DNA of 64,000 nucleotides. It comes from Marinisporobacter sp. Lineage in GTDB: Bacteria; Bacillota; Clostridia; Peptostreptococcales; Thermotaleaceae. The translations under genes were made by a program, and so were the position numbers. The stretch spans positions 248,001 through 312,000 of the forward strand of contig JAOARV010000067.1 in assembly GCA_025210395.1 (NCBI GenBank), given 5' to 3'. This document shows, piece by piece, positions 28,909 to 38,108 of this stretch. The notes beneath the pieces were generated by a model. That model was not told the origin of the DNA, searched no databases, and was given only the letters and a program-made list of their open reading frames with translations. Each line of letters begins with the position of its first letter. Position 1 is the stretch's first letter.

Positions 28909-30714
28909 TTGAAAATAAAAATTAGAAGTAAAATCACCATCATCATACTTATATTGATTACTATTTCTGTTTCAACATTAGGATTTCTAACCTACAATGA
29001 TTCTAAAAAAATAGTTATCAATCAAATAAAAATAGATAATTTAAAAACATTGCAAAATGTAAATGATTACTTTTTAAAAAATTTCATGTATGACATGGAA
29101 TATATCGTTAATTATTGGGCTTCTAAGGATGAAATCATCAATTATCGTAATTTGCTTAATCAACAAAAAATGGTTACTTCTATTCCAAAAAATTTCAAAC
29201 CTATATCAAATCAATGGACAGGTTATGTTACTTCAAATCCTGACATTGCTTGGATTTATTTAGGTGTGGAAGAGGATGGTTCAATTTTTATTACACCTAT
29301 AGATCCTACCATGCCTGATGATTATGATTGTCGAAAGCGAGAATGGTATGTTTCAACAGTGAAAAACAACGGAAAAACTATTTGGACTGAACCTTATGTA
29401 GATGCAGGAGATCTTGGTAATATTATTGTAACTGTAGCAAAAGCTGTTCATAAAGATGACCAATTAGTAGGTGTAATCGGTATGGATATCAAGCTAAAAA
29501 AATTTTCTAACATCATCAATACCATCCACTTCGGTAAAGCTGGTTATCTTATGCTTCTTAGTGAAAAAGGAGTTGTTTATGCTCATCCAAGTACTAACAT
29601 GCTTACAAGAAACATAAGCCATGAGCCATGGATGAAAACAATCCTTTCTACTGAAAAAGGAACAAATATACATATTTTGAACAATAAAAAAGTAGTTGTA
29701 TCTCATCTAACTGTACCAAATACACAATGGAAGCTAGTAGGAATTAATCCATTAAATATTGATAAAGAAGTAGCTCCAATAAAAAATCGCTTTATTGCTA
29801 TTGGCATATTTAGTATTCTCTTTACTTTTATAATAGGTTATTTTTTATCTTTAATCATTACCAATCCTGTAAAAAATATAATGGAGGCAATCCATCAAGT
29901 ATCTACCCATAATGATTTTAACGTTCATGTAAAAATCAAATCAAATGATGAATTTAAGGTTCTAGGTGATAATTTTAATCATATGATTTATAAAATCAAA
30001 ACCCTTCTTGAAGAAAGGAATATTCACGTTCAAGAACTCTTAGATAAAAATAAAGAAATATTATCACAAAAAGAAGAAATTCTTGCTTATTCAGAAGAAA
30101 CAGAAGCTATGAATGAAGAATTATTCAATCTTTTAGATGAAATCAGAAAAAATTATCTTTCGACCGTTAAAGTTCTTGCCAATTCAATCGAAGCCAATGA
30201 CAAATATACAAGAGGTCATTGTGACCGCGTTAGAAATTTTTCTATAAGTATTGCTAAAGAGCTGGATCTAAGTCAAACTAAAATCACTATTCTTGAATTT
30301 GCTAGCCTTCTTCACGATATAGGAAAAATAGGTATTCCCTCTTCCATTCTAAATAAAGAAGGTAAGCTGACAGATGAGGAATTTAAGCTCATTCAACAGC
30401 ATTCTCAAATCGGCTATGACATTCTTAAGGATGTAGAATTTCTTTGGGAAAGTAGAAATATCTTACTTCAACATCATGAGCGTATTGACGGGAAAGGATA
30501 TCCCCATCAATTAAAGGGGGATGAGATTCATCTATTAGCAAAAATATTAATGGTTGCAGATGCTTATGATGCCATGACTAGTGCACGTCCTTATAGAAAA
30601 AAGCCTCTAACAAAAGAAGAAGCCATCTCTCAGCTTCAATTAGGTAAAGGTACTCAATTTGATGAAACAATCACAGATGTATTTTTAAATCTTCTAAAGA
30701 AAAATAAAATTTAA
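28909..30714 (+). CDS. Cache-HAMP-HD-GYP membrane phosphodiesterase
   Basis: 601 residues: TM1 (about 8-28), dCache sensor (about 35-285, including DCRKREWYVSTVKNNGKTIWTEPY), TM2 (about 295-317), HAMP (about 320-372), a short coiled coil, then HD-GYP. The catalytic elements HDIGKIGIP and HHERIDGKGYP are intact, so cyclic di-GMP hydrolysis is likely. TTG start with a strong aaggagg. Single gene with its own terminator. A GGDEF protein of the same sensor layout lies at 56.7 kb. Confidence 0.93.
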   Translation: MKIKIRSKITIIILILITISVSTLGFLTYNDSKKIVINQIKIDNLKTLQNVNDYFLKNFMYDMEYIVNYWASKDEIINYRNLLNQQKMVTSIPKNFKPISNQWTGYVTSNPDIAWIYLGVEEDGSIFITPIDPTMPDDYDCRKREWYVSTVKNNGKTIWTEPYVDAGDLGNIIVTVAKAVHKDDQLVGVIGMDIKLKKFSNIINTIHFGKAGYLMLLSEKGVVYAHPSTNMLTRNISHEPWMKTILSTEKGTNIHILNNKKVVVSHLTVPNTQWKLVGINPLNIDKEVAPIKNRFIAIGIFSILFTFIIGYFLSLIITNPVKNIMEAIHQVSTHNDFNVHVKIKSNDEFKVLGDNFNHMIYKIKTLLEERNIHVQELLDKNKEILSQKEEILAYSEETEAMNEELFNLLDEIRKNYLSTVKVLANSIEANDKYTRGHCDRVRNFSISIAKELDLSQTKITILEFASLLHDIGKIGIPSSILNKEGKLTDEEFKLIQQHSQIGYDILKDVEFLWESRNILLQHHERIDGKGYPHQLKGDEIHLLAKILMVADAYDAMTSARPYRKKPLTKEEAISQLQLGKGTQFDETITDVFLNLLKKNKI

Positions 30715-30717
30715 TTC

Positions 30718-30757
30718 ACAAAAGACTTCTTATTTATATAAATAAGAAGTCTTTTGT
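30718..30757. terminator. Bidirectional terminator between the HD-GYP and rubrerythrin-like genes
   Basis: acaaaagacttctta/taagaagtcttttgt long stem between convergent genes with flanking T-runs. Confidence 0.85.
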
Positions 30758-30758
30758 T

Positions 30759-31328
30759 TTATATATATTTATCAGCAATGTTTTCATGTTGCTTTTCTAC
30801 ATCTGATAAAGCCTTAAAGATTTCTTTTACAAGATCACTACAGACCCTTACGCTATTTTTCTTATAAAAGGCTATGGCGTGTTCTTCTCGTTTACACGCT
30901 TCCTCAAGTAATAATTTATCTGTATTCAATCTACTTTCATAATCAGGTTTATGTAGCTTTGGCAATTCTTTAAACCCGCCTATCCTTTTATGAACTCTTG
31001 CATGCATAAATTCAATATTGCTTAAATCCTTGAAAAGCTTTCGAACCTCTCCATCTTTTGCAAGATAACTAGCTTCTTTATAAAATTCTCCATTAAATAC
31101 TTCTAATTTCATAGCATGGTCTAATACTTTTAAGCTTTCTTCATCTAAAGTATCATGAGCTACATGATAAATTCCTTTTTCATCATCTAAATAAATTTTG
31201 CCCACACCACAAAAAGGACAATTGATTATTTTCCCCTTTTCATTTTTTTCCTCAAATGAATAATTATTTAAATCATAAGTATTTGGATGGATCTTCATCC
31301 CACATATTAAGCACTTTAATTGACTCAT
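30759..31328 (-). CDS. Rubrerythrin-like ferritin-fold protein with N-terminal zinc ribbon
   Basis: 189 residues. The N-terminal ~45 residues hold two CxxC pairs (CLICGMKI, CPFCGVGK), like a zinc ribbon or rubredoxin-like metal site. The rest is a four-helix ferritin-like domain with candidate diiron ligands in EVFNGEFY, EFMHARVHKR, EACKREEHAIAFY and DVEKQHEN. Rubrerythrins reduce peroxide in anaerobes; unlike the classic protein the metal ribbon is N-terminal here. Start ATG after gggggag. Single gene. Confidence 0.82.
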   Translation of the reverse strand: MSQLKCLICGMKIHPNTYDLNNYSFEEKNEKGKIINCPFCGVGKIYLDDEKGIYHVAHDTLDEESLKVLDHAMKLEVFNGEFYKEASYLAKDGEVRKLFKDLSNIEFMHARVHKRIGGFKELPKLHKPDYESRLNTDKLLLEEACKREEHAIAFYKKNSVRVCSDLVKEIFKALSDVEKQHENIADKYI

Positions 31329-31400
31329 TTCGTCTCCCCCTAAAAAAATTATTCCTATAACTTCTCTTTTCTATTTATTTTACATCAGCTATGTAAAAAA

Positions 31401-31428
31401 AGCACCTACTATTCAAGCTGTAGATGCT
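31401..31428 (-). terminator. Terminator of the PLP-enzyme operon
   Basis: AGCATCTAC/GTAGGTGCT stem with a 10-nt loop and a seven-T run on the minus strand, 37 bases after the aminotransferase stop. Confidence 0.8.
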
Positions 31429-31464
31429 CTTCATCCTTCATTCCAATTACAGATCTCATCTTAT

Positions 31465-32583
31465 TTATAATTTTCTCAAAAACTCTGATACTTTTTTAAG
31501 GCCTTCCTCTATGATTTGAGGTGTATTGGCATAACCGATTCTAATGAACCCTTCCATATCCATGGCTTTCCCTGGAACAAACATAACTCCCGTTTCTTTC
31601 AATAGCTTTGTACAAAATTCTTCTGATAACATATCAAAATCATATTTTACAAAAGCAGTCGTTCCTGCCTTTGGTTTCACATAGCTTAATTTAGGTTCAT
31701 TCTTAATCCATTTGTCTAATAGCTCAACATTATTTCTTACAATCTTTAAATTTCTTTCAACAATCTTTTCTTTATTTTCTAAAGCAACTTCTGCTAAATA
31801 CTCGTCAATCATCCCACAGCTGATGGTATTGTAATCTCTTCTTCTATTGATTTTTTCAATAAATTCTTCTGGAGCACAAATCCATCCAATTCTAAGTCCT
31901 GCTAATGAAAAAGTTTTTGACATACTTCCTGTACTAATTCCCTTCTCATATAAATCAGCAATAGATGGTGAAAAGCTTTCTCCTTTATGATTTAATCCTC
32001 TATATACTTCATCAGATAATATATAGGCATCTACAGATTTAGCTATTTTAATAATTTCTTTAAGAAAATCCTCATCCATCAATGCTCCTGTTGGATTATT
32101 TGGATTATTAATACAAATTAAATTTGTTTTCTCATTCACATAACCTCTTAATTCATCTAAATCGGGCAAAAAATTATTTTCAGGTAACAGCTTTAAGATT
32201 TTCACATCTGCTCCAATAGATTCTGGAATAGAATAATGTTGCTGATAAGTAGGTAATACAGAAATCACACGATCCTTTGGTTCTACCAAAGTCATAAGCG
32301 CTAATTCATTGGCACCAATAGCACCATGGGTCGTTACGATATTTTGAACCTTTGCTTTTTTATATAACGATGCAATGTTTTTTCTAAGGGGAATAGCTCC
32401 TTCTATAGCTCCATAGGTCAATTTCATATCTAAAATATTTTCAATAGCTTCCTTTTCTTTCCCTGCTATTTCTAATAATTCCTTTACCGTTAAAGATTCT
32501 ACACAAGTTTCTGCCAAATTATATTCACAATTGTTCTCGTATAAATTCATCCAAATTTCTACACCAAAATCTTTTATTTTCAT
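31465..32583 (-). CDS. PLP-dependent aminotransferase, class I/II
   Basis: 372 residues, fold type I. PLP lysine in TGSMSKTFSLAGLRIGW, with NNPNNPTGALMD and LSDEVYRGLNH as the usual PLP-binding strands. Third enzyme of an operon with a dehydratase-like and an ornithine cyclodeaminase-like protein, so probably catabolic for a non-standard amino acid. Substrate not assignable. ATG after aggagggg. Confidence 0.9.
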   Translation of the reverse strand: MKIKDFGVEIWMNLYENNCEYNLAETCVESLTVKELLEIAGKEKEAIENILDMKLTYGAIEGAIPLRKNIASLYKKAKVQNIVTTHGAIGANELALMTLVEPKDRVISVLPTYQQHYSIPESIGADVKILKLLPENNFLPDLDELRGYVNEKTNLICINNPNNPTGALMDEDFLKEIIKIAKSVDAYILSDEVYRGLNHKGESFSPSIADLYEKGISTGSMSKTFSLAGLRIGWICAPEEFIEKINRRRDYNTISCGMIDEYLAEVALENKEKIVERNLKIVRNNVELLDKWIKNEPKLSYVKPKAGTTAFVKYDFDMLSEEFCTKLLKETGVMFVPGKAMDMEGFIRIGYANTPQIIEEGLKKVSEFLRKL

Positions 32584-32594
32584 GGTACCCCCTC

Positions 32595-33650
32595 CTATAA
32601 TAAGATTTCTTCCCCAATACCCTTTTCCTTTGCTAGATCAAGGGCTAATTTTGAAACCATTAAATCCTGAAGAGCAATCCCTGTTGTATCATAAACCGTT
32701 ATATCTTCTTTAGCATTTCTTCCCTTTATATTTCCTAAAATTAATTCCCCTATTTCTCCAAGAATGTCCCCCTCTTGAATAACTCCTTTTTTAATGGCTA
32801 TCTCCGTCTCTCCAACATGCTTTGCTTGATTTATATCATCTACAAATACTTTTGCACTGCTAAAAATGTTTTCGTCTATTTCCTGTTTACCAGACATATC
32901 TGCTCCTACACAGCTAATATGCGTCCCCTTACTTACCCACTCTTTCATGATCATGGGTTTTTTAGATGGAGTTGCTGTTGTAATGATCTCACTTTTCTTC
33001 ACAGCATCTTCTAAATTTTCTACAGCTTCAAAGCTTACATCAAATTTTTTCTTCAGGCTAATATACGTTTCTTCATTTTCTTTATAATAAGAAAGAAACT
33101 TCTCTTCTAATAAGTCCTTGATATTTTCTTCTAATTTTTTCGCTTTTTCAAAATCTACTGGATCATATAATCTTACCTTTTTAATATGGTTCATCACCAT
33201 TAACATAGCTGCTATTTGAAAGGGGGCTTGATGTCCAGTCCCTACCATTAAGAAACTTTCTGATTCTTCATTTGCTAAATATTTAGCACCAATAGCTCCA
33301 GCAGCCCCTGTTCTCATGCCTGTAATATGCTCTGCACTTAAAAGTCCTATAGGCACTCCTGTTTTCATATCAAATACAAGGGTTGTTCCAATTAATGGTG
33401 GCAATTCTTTTTTATTGTTTTCACCATACCAAGAAACTAGCTTTAAACCATAAATATCTGCATCCTTTAAATATCCAGATTTAATATCCATATCCGCTAC
33501 CCCTGGTTCAAATTCATGAAAAATCATTGGCCAAACGTCAGCTTTTTCTTCAGCTTTTAAAGTATACACCTTTTCTACCGCTTCAATAACTTCTTTCATT
33601 CCTAAAGTCTCTTTAATAACCTCTTGGTTTAAAACCTTCACCTTAAACAT
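32595..33650 (-). CDS. Ornithine cyclodeaminase / mu-crystallin family protein (EutC-like)
   Basis: 351 residues with a Rossmann NAD(P) site (MVGTGHQAPFQIAAML). The family segment around MDIKSGYLK and LVSWYG is present, as is GMRTGAAGAIGAKYLA. Members are NAD-dependent imine reductases, amino-acid dehydrogenases or cyclodeaminases. The pairing with an adjacent threonine dehydratase-like gene recalls EutB-EutC of ectoine use and similar catabolic pairs. Which reaction applies is unknown. ATG with aaaggaggag. Confidence 0.88.
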   Translation of the reverse strand: MFKVKVLNQEVIKETLGMKEVIEAVEKVYTLKAEEKADVWPMIFHEFEPGVADMDIKSGYLKDADIYGLKLVSWYGENNKKELPPLIGTTLVFDMKTGVPIGLLSAEHITGMRTGAAGAIGAKYLANEESESFLMVGTGHQAPFQIAAMLMVMNHIKKVRLYDPVDFEKAKKLEENIKDLLEEKFLSYYKENEETYISLKKKFDVSFEAVENLEDAVKKSEIITTATPSKKPMIMKEWVSKGTHISCVGADMSGKQEIDENIFSSAKVFVDDINQAKHVGETEIAIKKGVIQEGDILGEIGELILGNIKGRNAKEDITVYDTTGIALQDLMVSKLALDLAKEKGIGEEILL

Positions 33651-33665
33651 AAGTCTCCTCCTTTA

Positions 33666-34628
33666 TTAATCATATTGATTGATTAGTTTTTTTAATAATT
33701 CATCCTTCATATTTCCTCCAGTAATCACTAAAGCTACCTTTTTTCCTTTAAAACGCTCTTTATTTTCTTCATAAGCAGCATATACAATGGCACTAGATGG
33801 CTCACATATTATTTTTTCATCTTTCATCATAGCGACTGTAGCTTTTGCCAAATCTTCCTCTTTTACAAGGATTACATCATCAATACACTTCTTTGCCATA
33901 ATATAAGGGGTTTTAGCTATACCCCCAACTAAAGCATCACAAATGCTTTCAGTAGATTCAAAATACTCATAGCAAACTCCATCCTCTAAAGATTTTTTCA
34001 TAGCTGGACTAGCCTTTGTTTGAACACCAATCACTTCAATATTTGGATTTCTATGCTTGGCATAAACACTAATACCTGTAATCAATCCTCCACCGCCAAT
34101 AGGCACTAGAATTACATCAATATCTGAATTCTGATTGAATATTTCTAAACTAATCGTTCCTGCTCCAGCCATACAAGCAGGATCTTCACAAGGGTTTACT
34201 TCCATCAGCCCTAGTTCTTTTATTCTTTCTTCCCCAATATGATGGGCTTCATCAAAATCTTTCCCCACCTTATTCACCTTTGCTCCAAAACGGCTCATTT
34301 TTTCAATTTTAGAAAAAGGAGTCGTTTCTGGAACAAAAATTTCTGTTGGATAAATATTTAATCTTGAAGCTGCGTAAGCTAACGCTGCCCCGTGATTTCC
34401 TGAAGAAATTGCTGTTACTCCTCTTTTTATTTCCTCTTTTGTTAAGCTCATCAATTTATTCATGGCACCTCTTATTTTATAACTCTTTACAACAGGTTGC
34501 TGATTTTCAAGCTTCATAAAAACTTCAGCATTTTGATCACTTAACTTAAAGCTTTTTTCTAAAGGTGTCATATAAATATGCTCTTTAATTCTTTCATAGG
34601 CTAATTCAATATCCTTATAAGTTAACAA
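33666..34628 (-). CDS. Threonine/serine dehydratase-like PLP enzyme (EutB-like)
   Basis: About 320 residues, fold type II. PLP lysine in VVKSYKIRGAMNKL, substrate loop SSGNHGAALAYAAS and phosphate-binding glycine loop VPIGGGGLITG. No C-terminal regulatory (ACT) domain, so it is of the catabolic or 3-hydroxyaspartate/ectoine-type group. GTG 34637 overlaps the ribosome binding site; TTG 34628, 8 bases after aggagg, is the better start. First enzyme gene of the operon, 15 bases ahead of the cyclodeaminase-like gene. Confidence 0.85.
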   Translation of the reverse strand: MLTYKDIELAYERIKEHIYMTPLEKSFKLSDQNAEVFMKLENQQPVVKSYKIRGAMNKLMSLTKEEIKRGVTAISSGNHGAALAYAASRLNIYPTEIFVPETTPFSKIEKMSRFGAKVNKVGKDFDEAHHIGEERIKELGLMEVNPCEDPACMAGAGTISLEIFNQNSDIDVILVPIGGGGLITGISVYAKHRNPNIEVIGVQTKASPAMKKSLEDGVCYEYFESTESICDALVGGIAKTPYIMAKKCIDDVILVKEEDLAKATVAMMKDEKIICEPSSAIVYAAYEENKERFKGKKVALVITGGNMKDELLKKLINQYD

Positions 34629-34745
34629 ACAATGCACCTCCTACTATTTTCGAATAATTATTCCTTTATAAGTATTATTATAAGTGTCTTTTAATTGTAA
34701 ATGTTCTAATAATTTCTTTGTTTATTTGTGAATTTTACAAAAAAA

Positions 34746-34763
34746 GAACATCCATAGATGTCC
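34746..34763 (-). terminator. Terminator after the pucR-type gene
   Basis: GGACATC/GATGTTC stem, 4-nt loop and seven T's on the minus strand, separating the regulator from the enzymes it may control. Confidence 0.8.
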
Positions 34764-34778
34764 TCCTATTTATACTGC

Positions 34779-35903
34779 TTATTCTATTAACATATATACT
34801 CTCACCATAAAGGCTAATTGCTCATAAAAACCCGATATATTTTCTTCAATAGATAGGATTTCTTTGATCTTTTTGATCCGATATCGAATCGTATTCCCAT
34901 GTTGAAATAATAATTTTGCTGTTTTGTTAATATCACCATCATTATTTACATAAATACACGCCGTTTTTACTAACTCTGTTTCATGTTTTTTATCATAATC
35001 AAGAAGTGGCATAATCATACTATGATAATATTCTTTTAACCACTCATTTTCTAACATAGGTACAATAACCTTATTGAGTCCTATCTGATCAAACCTCATC
35101 AATTCGCAATGATAAGCTTCTGCTACTTTCCCTGCATATAAGGCTTCTTTTATAGCCTCATCCAATTTATTTAAAGCTTTTATTCTGCTAGAAGTGCCTA
35201 TTACATAATCCCTTGAATTCATACCCAATCTTGACAAGAACTCTGTTATATTTAACTTTTCATCTTCTCTTGATATAATTAGTAATACGCCATTTTTAAT
35301 GAGCAATGCTGTACTGTAAAGATCTCTTGATGGTCCATTATTAATAGTAGAAATAATATATTTAGGATCTTCATGACATTTCATATATGCAACGAAAACA
35401 TTTTCTTTAAAACTTGAATTGATTTCTAAAGCTACTCTTCTAACCATGGTTTCTGAAAGATTCGCACTTAAAAGGCCATGAACCTTTGAAGAAAGATATA
35501 GATTATCTTCATCATTCTTTAAAGCTTTGATAATATCATAAATAATATTTTCTGTATAAAGCTCTTTAGGGTATAAAAAGATCGGAAAATCATTTTTATT
35601 ACAATAATCAATAACTTCTTTTGGCAATTCTTTAAAATAAATATTTTTTATAGCTAAACCACAAACCCCTATATCTATCAATTCCCTTAAAACATCTAAT
35701 AACTGATCCTGCTTTTTTCTTATAGGATATAGGCTACTTACTAGAAAATCTCCCCTTCTAAAAACATCCTTGATCCCTCCACCTATTTCATAGTCCAAAA
35801 TTCCCACAGCTTTAATAGTTCTCTCTAATCCATTTTCTCCAGCTATTAAGCTTACCTCTCTTACTCCTTGCAGATTGCAAGCATCTCCCACACTTAAGCT
35901 CAA
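34779..35903 (-). CDS. PucR-family transcriptional regulator
   Basis: 374 residues. The N-terminal PucR domain (about 5-120, starting SVGDACNLQGVREVSLIAG) precedes a middle segment and a C-terminal PucR-type HTH (about 315-370: NNDGDINKTAKLLFQHGNTIRYRIKKIKEIL). PucR proteins control purine and other nitrogen-compound catabolism. The location directly ahead of three PLP/NAD amino-acid enzymes suggests it is their activator. TTG start after gggtg. Confidence 0.88.
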   Translation of the reverse strand: MSLSVGDACNLQGVREVSLIAGENGLERTIKAVGILDYEIGGGIKDVFRRGDFLVSSLYPIRKKQDQLLDVLRELIDIGVCGLAIKNIYFKELPKEVIDYCNKNDFPIFLYPKELYTENIIYDIIKALKNDEDNLYLSSKVHGLLSANLSETMVRRVALEINSSFKENVFVAYMKCHEDPKYIISTINNGPSRDLYSTALLIKNGVLLIISREDEKLNITEFLSRLGMNSRDYVIGTSSRIKALNKLDEAIKEALYAGKVAEAYHCELMRFDQIGLNKVIVPMLENEWLKEYYHSMIMPLLDYDKKHETELVKTACIYVNNDGDINKTAKLLFQHGNTIRYRIKKIKEILSIEENISGFYEQLAFMVRVYMLIE

Positions 35904-36018
35904 CTTTTTTCACCCACTTTGTTCTAATATCATCTTTTATTTTATCCCATTTGCTCATGAAATCATATACAAATTCTATGAATTAGATCTTTTTCTTCTT
36001 TTACTACAAAAACAAAAA

Positions 36019-36035
36019 GAATAGCAACGCTATCC
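36019..36035 (-). terminator. Terminator after the MATE gene
   Basis: GGATAGC/GCTATTC stem with a 3-nt loop and T-run on the minus strand. Confidence 0.8.
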
Positions 36036-36068
36036 TTTTTTATATACTATATCAGCTTACTTTTTCTA

Positions 36069-37430
36069 TTAAAACTCTCCTTGGATTTTATGCTCATTAA
36101 AAACTTCTCTTTCCTTCATTATTAATATAAAAGTAACTACCGTTGCACTAATATCTGCTATAGGATAAGAATAAAAGATTCCTTTAATTCCTATGAATAG
36201 GGGTAAGATTAAAACCAATGGAATTAAAATAATAAGCTGTCTTGACATGGTGAGAATTAATGATTCTAATCCTTTTCCGATAGATTGGAATAGGGTTGAT
36301 CCTATTATTTGAAAACCTATAAATGGTAGTCCCCATATAATCATTTTAAGTCCCTCTACTCCTAATTCTATGGTTTTAGGATCTTTTGTAAATATACTTA
36401 TGATGGCTTTAGGGAAGATCAACATCACTAGAAAAGCAAATATACTTTGAATACTCGCATAAAGAGCTGCATATTTAAAACACGCTTCTACTCGATCAAA
36501 TTTTCTAGCCCCATAATTAAATCCTGCAATAGGTTGAAATCCTTGAGCCAAACCAAATAGAGGCATAAACATAAACATAAAAAATCTATTAATAATCCCA
36601 AGAACTACAACATGATAATCTGTTCCATATTTAACCAAACTCTTATTTACAATAATCATCAAAATGCTTCCCGCTATTTGTCTAAAAAACGCAGCCATTC
36701 CTACTGAAATAATTTCTTTTACATTTTCTTTTGTTAAAGTAAAATTTGAAACTCTAATCTTAAGAAGACTTTCTCCTTTGATATAATAATATAAAAGCCA
36801 AATAGCACTACATATTTGAGCAATAACCGTTGCAAGGGCTGCTCCCTTTATACCCATCTTCAGTACAAGTATAAAAATAGCATCTAATAAAATATTAACT
36901 CCTGCCCCTACAATCATACTAATCATTGCCACTTTTGCATTACCTTCGGCTCTTACATAATTATTTGTAGACATAGCAAAGCTATTTAAAATGATTCCAT
37001 AAGCTATAATCTTTGTGTATTCTCTTGCATAAGGCATAGTTAGCTCTGTAGCACCACATAAAATCAATAATCGATCTACAAATGCAAAAACAATCACTGT
37101 AATAATCGTATTAATAATCAAATTAAGAAGAATCGCTTCTCCTAATACTTTTTCTGCACCTTTTATATTTTTTTCTCCCATTCTTCTTGAAATTGCAGAT
37201 GCAGCACCTGTTCCTACAGTAAAGGCTATTGCCATCATGACCATCATAATAGGCATAGCAATAGTTGTTCCTCCCAAAGCTAATGGTCCTACCCCATGTC
37301 CTATAAAAATCCCATCTGCTATATTATAAAAAGCATTTACAAGCATTCCAATAATAGCTGGAATTGAAAACTTTAAAAGCAACTTATTAATCGGTTCATT
37401 GCTCATCATATCTCTTCTTTTTTCATCCAT
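36069..37430 (-). CDS. MATE-family efflux transporter
   Basis: 453 residues, twelve predicted membrane segments in two MatE repeats. Family features are the N-terminal KFSIPAIIGMLVNAFYNIADGIFIG, the mid-protein ALATVIAQI and the second-repeat GFNYGARKFDRV. It exports drugs or metabolites by sodium or proton antiport. Co-transcribed with a MarR regulator 16 bases upstream, which suggests induction by a substrate. ATG after gggggagg. Confidence 0.93.
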   Translation of the reverse strand: MDEKRRDMMSNEPINKLLLKFSIPAIIGMLVNAFYNIADGIFIGHGVGPLALGGTTIAMPIMMVMMAIAFTVGTGAASAISRRMGEKNIKGAEKVLGEAILLNLIINTIITVIVFAFVDRLLILCGATELTMPYAREYTKIIAYGIILNSFAMSTNNYVRAEGNAKVAMISMIVGAGVNILLDAIFILVLKMGIKGAALATVIAQICSAIWLLYYYIKGESLLKIRVSNFTLTKENVKEIISVGMAAFFRQIAGSILMIIVNKSLVKYGTDYHVVVLGIINRFFMFMFMPLFGLAQGFQPIAGFNYGARKFDRVEACFKYAALYASIQSIFAFLVMLIFPKAIISIFTKDPKTIELGVEGLKMIIWGLPFIGFQIIGSTLFQSIGKGLESLILTMSRQLIILIPLVLILPLFIGIKGIFYSYPIADISATVVTFILIMKEREVFNEHKIQGEF

Positions 37431-37446
37431 ATATACGCCTCCCCAT

Positions 37447-37890
37447 CTATAATTTATTAGATATTTCCTCTAAAGTTTTCATAGCTTCTAAGAATTTTAC
37501 CATCTCGTCTTCTGATAATTTATCCAATTTTTTCATTAAATGTTCATTTAATTTATTAATTTGCCCATTTGCAAAGTTTATTCCATTTTGGGTTAATTGA
37601 ATGACATGCTTTCTTCTATCTTTCTCATCTTTTGTTCGAATAACATATCCTTTTTCTGTAAGTACATCGATGATGGTTGTAAAGCTCCCCTTTTCTAATT
37701 GAAGCATACTACATAACTCTGTCATACTTTTAGAACCCTGACTTCTAAGAATCATTACTGTTTTATGCTGCGTTTTATTCATCTTACACATAGTACACTC
37801 TTTTTTGAAAAAGTCCATAAATAAATGCTTTCGCATATGTCCCATTGTTCTAAAAAAGAATTTTCTAATTTCTCTTAACTCCCCCTCCAC
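37447..37890 (-). CDS. MarR-family regulator of the MATE pump
   Basis: About 147 residues with a winged HTH: MTELCSMLQLEKGSFTTIIDVLTEKGYVIR, then the wing TKDEKDRRKHVIQLTQNG. The N-terminus is Met-, Lys- and Cys-rich (FFKKECTMCKMNKTQH), with two cysteines that could sense metals or thiol stress. GTG 37890 sits 6 bases after ggaggg; TTG 37893 is too close. Promoter at 37948-37977. Confidence 0.88.
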   Translation of the reverse strand: MEGELREIRKFFFRTMGHMRKHLFMDFFKKECTMCKMNKTQHKTVMILRSQGSKSMTELCSMLQLEKGSFTTIIDVLTEKGYVIRTKDEKDRRKHVIQLTQNGINFANGQINKLNEHLMKKLDKLSEDEMVKFLEAMKTLEEISNKL

Positions 37891-37947
37891 CAAAAACCCT
37901 CCCTTTACATAATACGTTTTCTAATAGTTATATTTCTTACTTTATGC

Positions 37948-37977
37948 ATTCTAACATATTTTTTATCCCTTCGTCAA
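37948..37977 (-). promoter_or_regulatory. Sigma-A promoter of marR-MATE
   Basis: Minus strand TTGACG (37972-37977), 18-bp spacer, TAGAAT (37948-37953), about 58 bases before the MarR start. Confidence 0.6.
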
Positions 37978-37986
37978 TATAAAAAA

Positions 37987-38009
37987 CATCCAGTTTTTTA
38001 TACTAGATG
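37987..38009 (-). terminator. Terminator after the MFS gene
   Basis: CATCTAG/CTGGATG stem with a 9-nt loop and T-run on the minus strand, just upstream of the marR promoter. Confidence 0.75.
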
Positions 38010-38108
38010 CTTTCCATTCTATAAACACTTGCTAACGTCTTTAGTTTTGCTCAATTTAAATGATTATCATACTTTTATACTCCATTTTTTATTGTCCATA
38101 TTAAAAAA

